A stretch of DNA of 64,000 nucleotides from contig NZ_JANPVN010000001.1 in NCBI RefSeq assembly GCF_026157085.1, positions 2,108,001 through 2,172,000 on the forward strand, given 5' to 3'. The notes under the pieces are model-generated. The model saw only the letters and a list, made by a program, of their open reading frames with translations, searched no databases and was not told where the DNA came from. The translations under genes were made by a program, and so were the position numbers. The DNA comes from Sphingomicrobium arenosum. Lineage in GTDB: Bacteria > Pseudomonadota > Alphaproteobacteria > Sphingomonadales > Sphingomonadaceae. Shown piece after piece: positions 8,151 through 15,383 of this stretch (position 1 is its first letter; each line of letters starts with the position of its first letter).

Positions 8151-9434
8151 ATGGCTACAGAACTGCTCGACCGCATCACATCGCTTGTCGACGACGGCAA
8201 GATGACCCGCGCCGGCCTCGCCCGTGCTGCCGGTCTCCATCCCAACAGTCTGCGCAAGCTCGGCACCGACGAATGGAATCCGACGGCCGAAACGCTGGCG
8301 CGGCTGGAACGCGTCATGGGGCGCGCCGACGTGCTCGCCGATGCCGAGACGATCATCGACGAGGCACGCAACGGGCGGATGTTCATCCTCGTCGACGATG
8401 ACGATCGCGAGAATGAGGGCGATCTCGTGATCCCTGCGCAAATGGCGACCCCGGCGGCGATCAATTTCATGGCCAAGCATGGACGCGGGCTCATCTGCCT
8501 GACGCTCACCAAGGAGCGGGTCGAGCAGTTGGGGCTGGAGCCGATGGCGCGGGTCAATCGCGAAAGCATGCAGACGGCCTTCACCGTGTCGATCGAGGCC
8601 AAGCATGGCGTCACCACCGGCATCAGCGCCGCCGACCGCGCGCGCACCATCGCGGTGGCGATCGATGCCAATAACGGGCCTGACGAAATCGTGTCGCCTG
8701 GCCATGTCTTCCCGCTGACCGCGCAGCCTGGCGGCGTGCTGGTGCGTGCGGGCCATACCGAGGCGGCGGTCGATGTCGCGCGCCTGGCAGGGCTCAATCC
8801 CTCGGGCGTGATCTGCGAGATCATGCGCGAGGACGGGACGATGGCGCGCCTCGACGACCTCATCGACTATGCCGCCGAACATGGGCTGAAGATCGGCACC
8901 ATCCGCGACCTCATCGCCTATCGGCTGCGCTCGGACCATATGGTCGAACAGGTCGCTGACAGCGGTTTTGCGAGCGCGACAGGGGCGCAGTGGCAGGCGC
9001 GCGTGTTCCGCGACAAGGCGTCGGGCGAGGAGCAGCTGGCGCTGGTCCACGGCCAAGTCGATCCCGAAGCGCCGACATTGGTGCGGATGCACAGCCTCGA
9101 CCTGTTCGCTGACGTGCTCGGCGAGGCGGGCAACCGCTCGGGCCTCCTGAAGGGTGCGATGCGGATGATCGAGGCCGAAGGCCGCGGCGTGATCGTGGCG
9201 CTCCATGCCGCCGCGCCGGGGAGCCTCAGCCGCTCGGCCGACCTGCGCTCGGGCAAGCCGGCGGAGAACGGCCCGGCATTACGCGGATATGGCATCGGCG
9301 CGCAGATCCTTGCCGCGCTGGGATTGCAGGACATGATCCTGCTGACCAACACCCGCCACGCACCGGTGGCGCTGGACGGCTATGGGCTTCGGATTGTCGA
9401 GGAACGCGCCATCGAAACGGGGAGTGAAGACTGA
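8151..9434 (+). CDS. ribB: 3,4-dihydroxy-2-butanone-4-phosphate synthase with N-terminal helix-turn-helix and degenerate GTP cyclohydrolase II domain
   Basis: 427 residues in three parts. Residues ~1-58 form a helix-turn-helix-like domain ([20 protein letters not shown], then [12 protein letters not shown]). Residues ~62-265 are DHBP synthase, with [12 protein letters not shown] (81-92), [13 protein letters not shown] (152-164) and [10 protein letters not shown] (199-208). Residues ~270-427 align with GTP cyclohydrolase II ([21 protein letters not shown]) but lack the three zinc cysteines and the catalytic EGRGIGL segment, so this half should not hydrolyse GTP. Inactive cyclohydrolase halves are known in alphaproteobacterial RibBA proteins. 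A separate RibA must be elsewhere. The stop overlaps the ribH start by one base. Confidence 0.92.
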   Translation: MATELLDRITSLVDDGKMTRAGLARAAGLHPNSLRKLGTDEWNPTAETLARLERVMGRADVLADAETIIDEARNGRMFILVDDDDRENEGDLVIPAQMATPAAINFMAKHGRGLICLTLTKERVEQLGLEPMARVNRESMQTAFTVSIEAKHGVTTGISAADRARTIAVAIDANNGPDEIVSPGHVFPLTAQPGGVLVRAGHTEAAVDVARLAGLNPSGVICEIMREDGTMARLDDLIDYAAEHGLKIGTIRDLIAYRLRSDHMVEQVADSGFASATGAQWQARVFRDKASGEEQLALVHGQVDPEAPTLVRMHSLDLFADVLGEAGNRSGLLKGAMRMIEAEGRGVIVALHAAAPGSLSRSADLRSGKPAENGPALRGYGIGAQILAALGLQDMILLTNTRHAPVALDGYGLRIVEERAIETGSED

Positions 9435-9856
9435 TGGGCAAGATCCTGATTGCCGAGGCGCGCTATTACGAGGGTCTCAACAACAAGCTGCTGGCAGGCG
9501 TTAAGGCCGCGCTCGAGGACGCCGGGCACAGCCATGAGACGATCACCGTGCCGGGCGCCTTGGAACTACCGGGCGCGATCGCGCTGGCGAGCCAGGCGGA
9601 CCGCTATGACGGCTATGTCGCGGTCGGCGTCGTCATTCGCGGAGAGACCTATCATTTCGAGATCGTCGCTGGCGAATCCGCGCGCGGGCTGATGGCGTTG
9701 ACCCTCGAGGGGCTGGCGATTGGCAATGCGATCCTCACCGTCGAGAACCGCGAGCAAGCCGAAGTGCGCGCCGATCCCAAGCAGAAGGACAAGGGCGGCG
9801 AGGCGGCCAAGGCCGTGCTGGCGATGATGGAACTCCGCGACCGCTACGCGCAATAG
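9434..9856 (+). CDS. ribH: 6,7-dimethyl-8-ribityllumazine synthase
   Basis: 140 residues, at the short end for lumazine synthase. The substrate-binding sequence [12 protein letters not shown] (about 41-52) and the [16 protein letters not shown] segment with its catalytic His are both present, followed by LTVENREQA. It condenses the DHBP made by RibB with the RibD product, and RibE finishes the job. Coupled to ribB by a TGATG overlap. The gene converges on the SOUL-domain gene with a 9-base gap. Confidence 0.95.
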   Translation: MGKILIAEARYYEGLNNKLLAGVKAALEDAGHSHETITVPGALELPGAIALASQADRYDGYVAVGVVIRGETYHFEIVAGESARGLMALTLEGLAIGNAILTVENREQAEVRADPKQKDKGGEAAKAVLAMMELRDRYAQ

Positions 9857-9865
9857 GCGCGCGGC

Positions 9866-10495
9866 CTAATAGCCCGTCGGCTCCTTGACAGCGATCGGTA
9901 GCCACAGCTCGTTGCGGCGCAGCGGGCCGGGGATCGCGGGGCTGTTATAGAAAGCGTAGAGCGGTTCGCCGCTGATCTCGGAATCGCGGTCGCGCAGCCA
10001 GCCGCGCAGGGCCAGCTCCTCGGCCTCGAGGTCATAATCGCCCGGCGCGCCGGAGAAGCGGACGACGGCGAAACGCTGGCCCACCACTTCGTCGAGGCGC
10101 ACACCCGTGGGCGGCGCGGGCAGGCTGCGCGGATCCTCGCCCTCGGGCATGACGAAGCGGACCTTCCAGCGATCCTCGCCGTCCTTCTCCTCGATCACCG
10201 GCGCGGTCATCGGGATGGTGTCGCCATCGTGGCTCTTGCCGAAGATATAGTCGGCCAGCGTACGAAAGCCCGAGCGGATCGCGGTGCGGCGGTCGCCATA
10301 AGCGGTGGTCTCGGCGACCCAGAAGCCGGGATAGTCGCGGATCTGGAAGCGGCCTTCCTCGTCATGGACGAGATAGTCGGGCTCGGGGGTGGCGCGTTCC
10401 TTCATGAGGTAGCGAAGGCCGCCGACGAGCGCGAGCCCGCCGATCGCCGCCGCGCCGCCGATCCATTTCCACTTGTTCGAACGTTGCTGGGTCAT
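9866..10495 (-). CDS. SOUL family haem-binding protein
   Basis: 209 residues from the ATG at 10495; open frame continues upstream inside the neighbouring oxidoreductase gene but that part is a shadow. After a basic start there is one membrane anchor (about 12-30, GGAAAIGGLALVGGLRYL), then a SOUL/HBP domain with FQIRDYPGFWVAET, SGFRTLADYIFG, TIPMTAPVI and WKVRFVMP. SOUL proteins bind haem or porphyrins; the alphaproteobacterial ones are poorly characterised. The start overlaps the stop of the flavin oxidoreductase gene (ATGA), so the two form one transcript. Confidence 0.9.
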   Translation of the reverse strand: MTQQRSNKWKWIGGAAAIGGLALVGGLRYLMKERATPEPDYLVHDEEGRFQIRDYPGFWVAETTAYGDRRTAIRSGFRTLADYIFGKSHDGDTIPMTAPVIEEKDGEDRWKVRFVMPEGEDPRSLPAPPTGVRLDEVVGQRFAVVRFSGAPGDYDLEAEELALRGWLRDRDSEISGEPLYAFYNSPAIPGPLRRNELWLPIAVKEPTGY

Positions 10496-11580
10496 GCGGC
10501 TGGGGTCTCCTCGAGCTGGGGATAGTCGATGTAGCCCTCGGGGCCACGGGTGTAGAAGGTTTCCGGATCGGGCTGGTTCAGGGGCGCGCGCTCGCGAAAG
10601 CGGCGGACGAGATCGGGGTTGGCGATGAAGGGGCGGCCATAAGCGGCGAAATCGGCGATGCCGGCATCGAGCAGTGCCTGCCCCGAACCGCGATCCAGGT
10701 CGCTGTTGAGCCCGATCTTGCCCGAATAGACCTTGCGCATGGCGGGGCTGACCCGCGGATGGGCGGCCTCGACGAACGAGCTTTCCTGTCCCGGTTCGCG
10801 CATTTCGATCCATGGTACGCCAAGCTCTTCGAGGATGCTCGCGACGGTGGTGAAGGTGGCTTCGGGATCGCTGTCGTCGACCCCGTTGACCTCGCCGATG
10901 GGCGAGAGGCGAATGGCGGTGCGACCGAAGCCGATCTCGTCGCCGATCGCGGCCATGATTTCGCGCATGAAGCGGGCGCGATTTTCCGCGCTGCCGCCAT
11001 AGTCATCGGTGCGGTGGTTGGAGGAATCGCGCAGGAATTGGTCGATCAGATAGCCATTGGCGCCATGCACCTGGACGCCGTCGAAGCCCGCGCGAATGGC
11101 GTTGCGCGAGGCGGTGACATAGTCGCCGATGATGCGCTCAATATCCTCATGGGTGGCGGCGCGGGCCTCGACCGGCTCCTTCTTGCCGTCATAGGTGTGG
11201 AGGCGGTGGGGGCCGCTGCTGGCGCTGGCACTGACGGGCTGGCCTTCGCCAAGATCGGGGTGGACGAGGCGGCCCATGTGCCAGAGTTGCGCGACAATGC
11301 GACCGCCCGCCTGATGCACCGCCTCGGTGACGGGTTTCCAGCCGTCGACCTGCGCGTCGGACCATAGACCCGGCGCATAGGGCCAGCCGAGCCCCTCGCG
11401 GCTGATCCCCGTGGCTTCGGAGATGATCAGCCCGGCCTCGGCGCGCTGGCGATAATATTCCACGGCGAGTGGACCATGCACTCCCGCCTTGTCGGCGCGG
11501 CCACGGGTCAGCGGCGCCATGACGATGCGGTTCGGGCAGGCGATGTCGCCAAGCGTGATGGGGTCGAACAGGTCGGGCAT
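10492..11580 (-). CDS. Old Yellow Enzyme family NADH:flavin oxidoreductase / alkene reductase
   Basis: 362 residues from the ATG at 11580. FMN-dependent TIM-barrel protein: starts DLFDPITLGDIACPNRIVMAPL, has the QLWHMGR segment, the active-site QVHGANGYLIDQF with the usual His/Asn/Tyr, the RTDDYGGSAENRARF loop and a C-terminal phosphate-binding GRPFIANP. Members reduce activated C=C bonds of enals, enones, nitro compounds and maleimides with NAD(P)H; the physiological substrate is unknown. Similar in layout to NemA. It is divergent from the exporter gene at 11663 across 82 bases. Confidence 0.92.
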   Translation of the reverse strand: MPDLFDPITLGDIACPNRIVMAPLTRGRADKAGVHGPLAVEYYRQRAEAGLIISEATGISREGLGWPYAPGLWSDAQVDGWKPVTEAVHQAGGRIVAQLWHMGRLVHPDLGEGQPVSASASSGPHRLHTYDGKKEPVEARAATHEDIERIIGDYVTASRNAIRAGFDGVQVHGANGYLIDQFLRDSSNHRTDDYGGSAENRARFMREIMAAIGDEIGFGRTAIRLSPIGEVNGVDDSDPEATFTTVASILEELGVPWIEMREPGQESSFVEAAHPRVSPAMRKVYSGKIGLNSDLDRGSGQALLDAGIADFAAYGRPFIANPDLVRRFRERAPLNQPDPETFYTRGPEGYIDYPQLEETPAA

Positions 11581-11662
11581 GGATCTCTTTTCAATGGCTC
11601 TGTTGGGCCAATGCACGTGGAGACGCTTGTTTCCGCCTTCAAGGCGTTTCAATGGCGAAATC

Positions 11663-12538
11663 ATGGACCGCCAGATCACGCCCATCCCACTCGTCGCGCT
11701 GCTCGTCGGGGCGTCGGCGATGGCGATCGGACCGTGGTTCGTGCGCATGGCCGACGTCGGGCCGATGGCGAGCGCCTTCTGGCGGCTGTCCTTCGGCAGC
11801 GCGATGCTGTTCGTTCTGGCCGCCACGCTCGGGCGGCAATTGCGGTTGCCCCGCCGCGGACTGACGGTATTGCTGGTGGTCGCGGGCTTCTTCTTCGCCG
11901 CCGATCTCGGCGCGTGGCACGAAGGCATCCTGCTGACCAAGATGGGCAACAGCGTGCTGTTCGGCAATTTCGGCAGCTTCGTCTTTGCCTGCTACGGGCT
12001 GTTGCTCGCGCGGGTGTGGCCGCGGACGACGCAGGTCGCCGCGCTGGTGATGGCGGTGGTGGGATCGCTGCTTCTGCTGTCGGGAAGTCTCGATCTCGGG
12101 CCCGAGACCTTCTGGGGCGACATCCTCTGCCTCATGGCCGGGCTTTTCTATGCGGGGTATCTCATCGCGGTCGACAAGGCGCGGCCGAGCCTCGACCCGC
12201 TGCCACTGCTCGCTTGGATCAGCCTGTTCGCGGCGCTCATGCTGCTGCCGGTGGCGGCTTCCACGCCCGAGGCGCTGGTGCCGACCAACTGGGGCCCGGT
12301 GCTCATGCTGGCGCTGTCGAGCCAGGTCGTGGGGCAGGGGCTGCTCGTCTATGCCATCGGGCGATTGCCGCCGCTGGTCGTCGGCCTCGGGCTCCTCACG
12401 CAGCCCGCGGTTGCGGGGGTGGTGGGCTGGATCGTGTATGGCGAAGTGTTCACGATCAAGGATTGGGCGGGCGCGGTGATGATCGGCGCGGCGCTGGTGC
12501 TGGTGCGCTTGCGCCGGCGCGTGCCAGCGGCCACATGA
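11663..12538 (+). CDS. EamA/DMT-family transporter
   Basis: 291 residues from the ATG at 11663; upstream in-frame codons would overlap the divergent oxidoreductase start. About ten hydrophobic segments in two repeated halves, as in RhaT/EamA drug-metabolite exporters (first half GASAMAIGPWFVRMADVGPMASAFWRLSFG, split here as two adjacent motifs of the family; second half FWGDILCLMAGLFYAGYLIA). Inner-membrane, substrate unknown. The last codons overlap the COQ9 start (ATGA). Confidence 0.88.
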   Translation: MDRQITPIPLVALLVGASAMAIGPWFVRMADVGPMASAFWRLSFGSAMLFVLAATLGRQLRLPRRGLTVLLVVAGFFFAADLGAWHEGILLTKMGNSVLFGNFGSFVFACYGLLLARVWPRTTQVAALVMAVVGSLLLLSGSLDLGPETFWGDILCLMAGLFYAGYLIAVDKARPSLDPLPLLAWISLFAALMLLPVAASTPEALVPTNWGPVLMLALSSQVVGQGLLVYAIGRLPPLVVGLGLLTQPAVAGVVGWIVYGEVFTIKDWAGAVMIGAALVLVRLRRRVPAAT

Positions 12539-13200
12539 AGGCCATGGCCGATCCGACCCCGCTCGATGCGACTCGCCTCAAACTCGCCCCCGCCGTGGCG
12601 GAAAATGCCGTGTTCGACGGTTGGACGATGGAGGCGGTTGATCTTGCCGCCGACCAGCTGGGGATCGACCGCGACGTGGCGCGGCTGGCCTGGCCCAAGG
12701 ATCCGGGCGAGATGGTCGCGGCGTGGATCGAGAGCATCGACGTGGCCATGGTCGCCGCCTTCCCACCCGAAAAAATCGATCCATTGAAAATCCGCGACAA
12801 GATCCGCGCGCTCATCTGGTTCCGACTGGAAGCGGCCGGACCGGCGCGCGAGGCGGTGCGCACGGGATTGTCGATCTTGTCGCTGCCGCAGAACCTCGCC
12901 TTGTCGGCCAAGACCGCGTGGCGCAGCGCCGATGCGATGTGGCGTCTCGCGGGCGATACCGCGACCGATTACAATCACTATACCAAGCGCGCGATCCTGA
13001 CCGGCGTCTATGGCGCCACGCTCTATGCCTGGCTCGACGATGACAGCGAGGGTTGGGCCGACACCGCGGCCTTCCTCGACCGACGCATCGACGATGTCAT
13101 GCAGTTCGAAAAATGGAAGGCCAAGTGGACCGGCGGGTCCGAACGGCGCTTCTCGATGAGCCGCTTCCTCGGGCGGCTGCGTTACCCGCCCAGCGCCTGA
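12535..13200 (+). CDS. COQ9 family ubiquinone biosynthesis protein
   Basis: 221 residues. The central helix region TGVYGATLYAWLDDDSEGWADTA and the preceding KIRDKIRALIWFRLE and DATWRLAGD-like stretches match alphaproteobacterial and mitochondrial COQ9, which presents ubiquinone intermediates to the COQ7 hydroxylase. The N-terminal helices precede this lipid-binding part. I used the ATG at 12535, which overlaps the transporter stop; an alternative ATG at 12544 would shorten it by three residues. There are no other ubiquinone genes nearby. Confidence 0.88.
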   Translation: MKAMADPTPLDATRLKLAPAVAENAVFDGWTMEAVDLAADQLGIDRDVARLAWPKDPGEMVAAWIESIDVAMVAAFPPEKIDPLKIRDKIRALIWFRLEAAGPAREAVRTGLSILSLPQNLALSAKTAWRSADAMWRLAGDTATDYNHYTKRAILTGVYGATLYAWLDDDSEGWADTAAFLDRRIDDVMQFEKWKAKWTGGSERRFSMSRFLGRLRYPPSA

Positions 13201-13232
13201 CGCGCGAAAAGGGTGGAAGTCGCCTCTCGAAA

Positions 13233-13249
13233 TTGATAATCAGTCGCAA
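13233..13249. promoter_or_regulatory. Fur-like box abutting the feoA start codon
   Basis: TTGATAATCAGTCGCAA is an imperfect 17-base dyad with symmetric TTG...CAA ends, and it differs at four positions from a fully symmetric TTGCGAAT-G-ATTCGCAA. It ends two bases before the feoA ATG. Fur repression of feoAB by iron is the standard arrangement in proteobacteria. The closeness to the start suggests a leaderless or very short mRNA. Confidence 0.6.
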
Positions 13250-13251
13250 TA

Positions 13252-13533
13252 ATGACTGGAAACGCTGCGAATCCCCTGACTCTCGACCGGCTGCCGCTGG
13301 GCGCTTCCGCGACCGTCGCGACCATTGACTGGGAAGCGCTGGCGGCGCGCGATGCGACGCGATTGAAGCATTTCGGCTTCGATGAGGGAGTGCTGGTGAC
13401 GAAGCTCCATCGCGGGCCCTTCGGGGCCGATCCGGTCGCGGTCCGAGTCGGGCGCATGACGGTGGCGATCAGCCGCGCCCATGCCCATGCGATCCACTTG
13501 ATCGCCGCCGACAAAGCGACCGCCGCCGCGTGA
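13252..13533 (+). CDS. feoA: Ferrous iron transport protein A
   Basis: 93 residues. A small SH3-like FeoA domain: LTLDRLPLGASATVATID near the start, then LKHFGFDEGVLVTKLHRGPFG and VAVRVGRMTVAISRAHAHAI, the standard FeoA ending. FeoA assists the FeoB permease at the inner face of the membrane. In-frame stop codons directly upstream leave 13252 as the only ATG, and there is no space for a ribosome-binding site between it and the Fur-like box. The stop overlaps the feoB GTG. Confidence 0.9.
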   Translation: MTGNAANPLTLDRLPLGASATVATIDWEALAARDATRLKHFGFDEGVLVTKLHRGPFGADPVAVRVGRMTVAISRAHAHAIHLIAADKATAAA

Positions 13534-15383
13534 ACCGTCCCCCGCTGATCGCCGTCGCCGGTAACCCCAATGCCGGTAAGAGCGCGCTGTTCAACGCCCT
13601 CACGGGTGCGCGCCAGAAGATCGCCAATTATCCGGGCGTCACGGTTGAGCGCCACGTCGGCAAGCTGACGCTGCCCGATGGCGCGCCCGCCGAAATCGTC
13701 GACTTGCCGGGGGCCTATGGCCTCGACGCGGCGAGCCCCGATGAAATGGTGACGCGCAGCGTACTGCTGGGCGAGGGCGATTACGAGCGGCTGCCCGATG
13801 CGCTGCTGATCGTCCTCGACGCGGCCAATCTCGACAATCACCTCAAGTTCGCGCTGCAGCTGATCGAGCTCAAGATGCCGACAGTGGTGGCCTTGAACAT
13901 GCTCGACCTCGCCAAGCGCGACGGGCTCGAACTCGATGCCAAGATACTCGAGGCCGAGCTGGGCGTGCCGGTGATCGAGACGGTCGCGGTCCGCCGCCGC
14001 GGGATCGACGCGGTGCGCGAGGCGCTCGCCAAGGCGACCTCGACGCCCCACGGGCTTCCCGATGCTGAAGCGCCGTCGCAGGACGGCCTGTCGCTCCAGC
14101 GCCGGGCGCGCGACATCGCGACCAGGGCGATCGTATCGGAAACCGCCTCGCGCGCGCTGACGCACCGGCTCGACGGGGTACTCCTGCATCCGGTCGGCGG
14201 CCCGATCATCCTCGCCGCGCTGCTGTTCGTCATGTTCCAGGCCGTGTTCGCCTGGGCCGCGCCGCCCGCCGACTTCCTCGAAGGGTTGGCGATCGGCGCG
14301 GGCAATGCGGTCGGCGGCGTGCTGCCCGAGGGCAGCTGGCTGCAATCGCTCGTGGTCGACGGACTGTTCGCGGGGGTGGGGGCGGTGATCGTCTTCCTCC
14401 CGCAGATCCTCATTCTCTTCCTTTTCATCCTGCTGCTCGAAAGCTCGGGATATATGACCCGCGCGGCCTTCATCATGGACCGGCTGATGCGGCATGCGGG
14501 ATTGAATGGCGCGGCGTTCATCCCGCTCTTGTCGAGCTTCGCCTGCGCGGTGCCGGGAATCATGGCGACGCGCACGATCGATGATCCCAAGGACCGGCTG
14601 GTGACGATCCTCATCGCGCCGCTGATGACCTGTTCGGCTCGGCTTCCGGTCTATACGCTGATCATCGCCGCCTTCATCCCCAACTTGACCGTGCTGCCCG
14701 GCGTGGGTCTGCAAGGTCTGGTGCTGTTCGGCCTTTATGTCGCGGGCATCCTCGGCGCGGTGGTGCTGGGCTCGCTCATCCGGTCGAAGGTGGTGAAGGG
14801 CGGCGGCGCGGCCTTCATGATGGAAATGCCCAAATATCAGCTGCCGCGGCTGGGCGATGTCGCGATCGGCCTGTGGCAGCGGGCGTGGATCTTCCTCAAG
14901 CGCGCAGGGACGATCATCGCGGCCGCAACGGTGATCCTGTGGGCGCTGGCCTCCTATCCCAAGGCGGGGCCGGGCGAGTTGCAATCCGAAGTCTCCATCG
15001 CCGGCAAGATCGGCGATGCCATCCATGTCGTGGTCGAACCGATCGGCTTCAATCGCGACGTGTCGATGGCGCTCCTGCCCGCGATGGCGGCGCGTGAAGT
15101 GGCAGTAGCCGCGATCGGCACCGTCTATGCGCTCGATGCCGAGGACGAGGAAGGACTGGAAACGCTGGAGAAGCGCATCGCCGGGCGCTGGAGCCTGGCC
15201 ACCGCATTGGCCTTCCTCGCCTGGTTCGTTTTCGCACCGCAGTGCATCAGCACCATCGCGGTGACGCGGCGCGAGACCAACGGCTGGAAATGGCCCGCCT
15301 TTATGACCGCCTACCTCTTTGTCGTCGCCTACCTTGCGGCAGGCGCGACCTATTGGACGGCGGTGGCGTTCGGTTTGGGCTAG
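13530..15383 (+). CDS. feoB: Ferrous iron transporter B
   Basis: 617 residues, starting at a GTG that overlaps the feoA stop (GTGA). The N-terminal GTPase has G1 GNPNAGKS (11-18), G3 DLPGAYG and G4 NMLD. The membrane part carries the Gate motif LLSSFACAVPGIMATRTI and the second one ending CSARLPVYTLII, with about eight to ten membrane segments. FeoB imports Fe(II). Shorter than the ~770-residue enterobacterial protein but normal for alphaproteobacteria. The stop shares a CTAG with the convergent TonB receptor gene. Confidence 0.95.
   Translation: MNRPPLIAVAGNPNAGKSALFNALTGARQKIANYPGVTVERHVGKLTLPDGAPAEIVDLPGAYGLDAASPDEMVTRSVLLGEGDYERLPDALLIVLDAANLDNHLKFALQLIELKMPTVVALNMLDLAKRDGLELDAKILEAELGVPVIETVAVRRRGIDAVREALAKATSTPHGLPDAEAPSQDGLSLQRRARDIATRAIVSETASRALTHRLDGVLLHPVGGPIILAALLFVMFQAVFAWAAPPADFLEGLAIGAGNAVGGVLPEGSWLQSLVVDGLFAGVGAVIVFLPQILILFLFILLLESSGYMTRAAFIMDRLMRHAGLNGAAFIPLLSSFACAVPGIMATRTIDDPKDRLVTILIAPLMTCSARLPVYTLIIAAFIPNLTVLPGVGLQGLVLFGLYVAGILGAVVLGSLIRSKVVKGGGAAFMMEMPKYQLPRLGDVAIGLWQRAWIFLKRAGTIIAAATVILWALASYPKAGPGELQSEVSIAGKIGDAIHVVVEPIGFNRDVSMALLPAMAAREVAVAAIGTVYALDAEDEEGLETLEKRIAGRWSLATALAFLAWFVFAPQCISTIAVTRRETNGWKWPAFMTAYLFVVAYLAAGATYWTAVAFGLG

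Noticed and set aside
13182..15026. 614-residue open frame on the minus strand under feoB
   Set aside because: It is the antisense shadow of a clear feoAB pair; His/Arg-rich composition typical of high-GC antisense frames.
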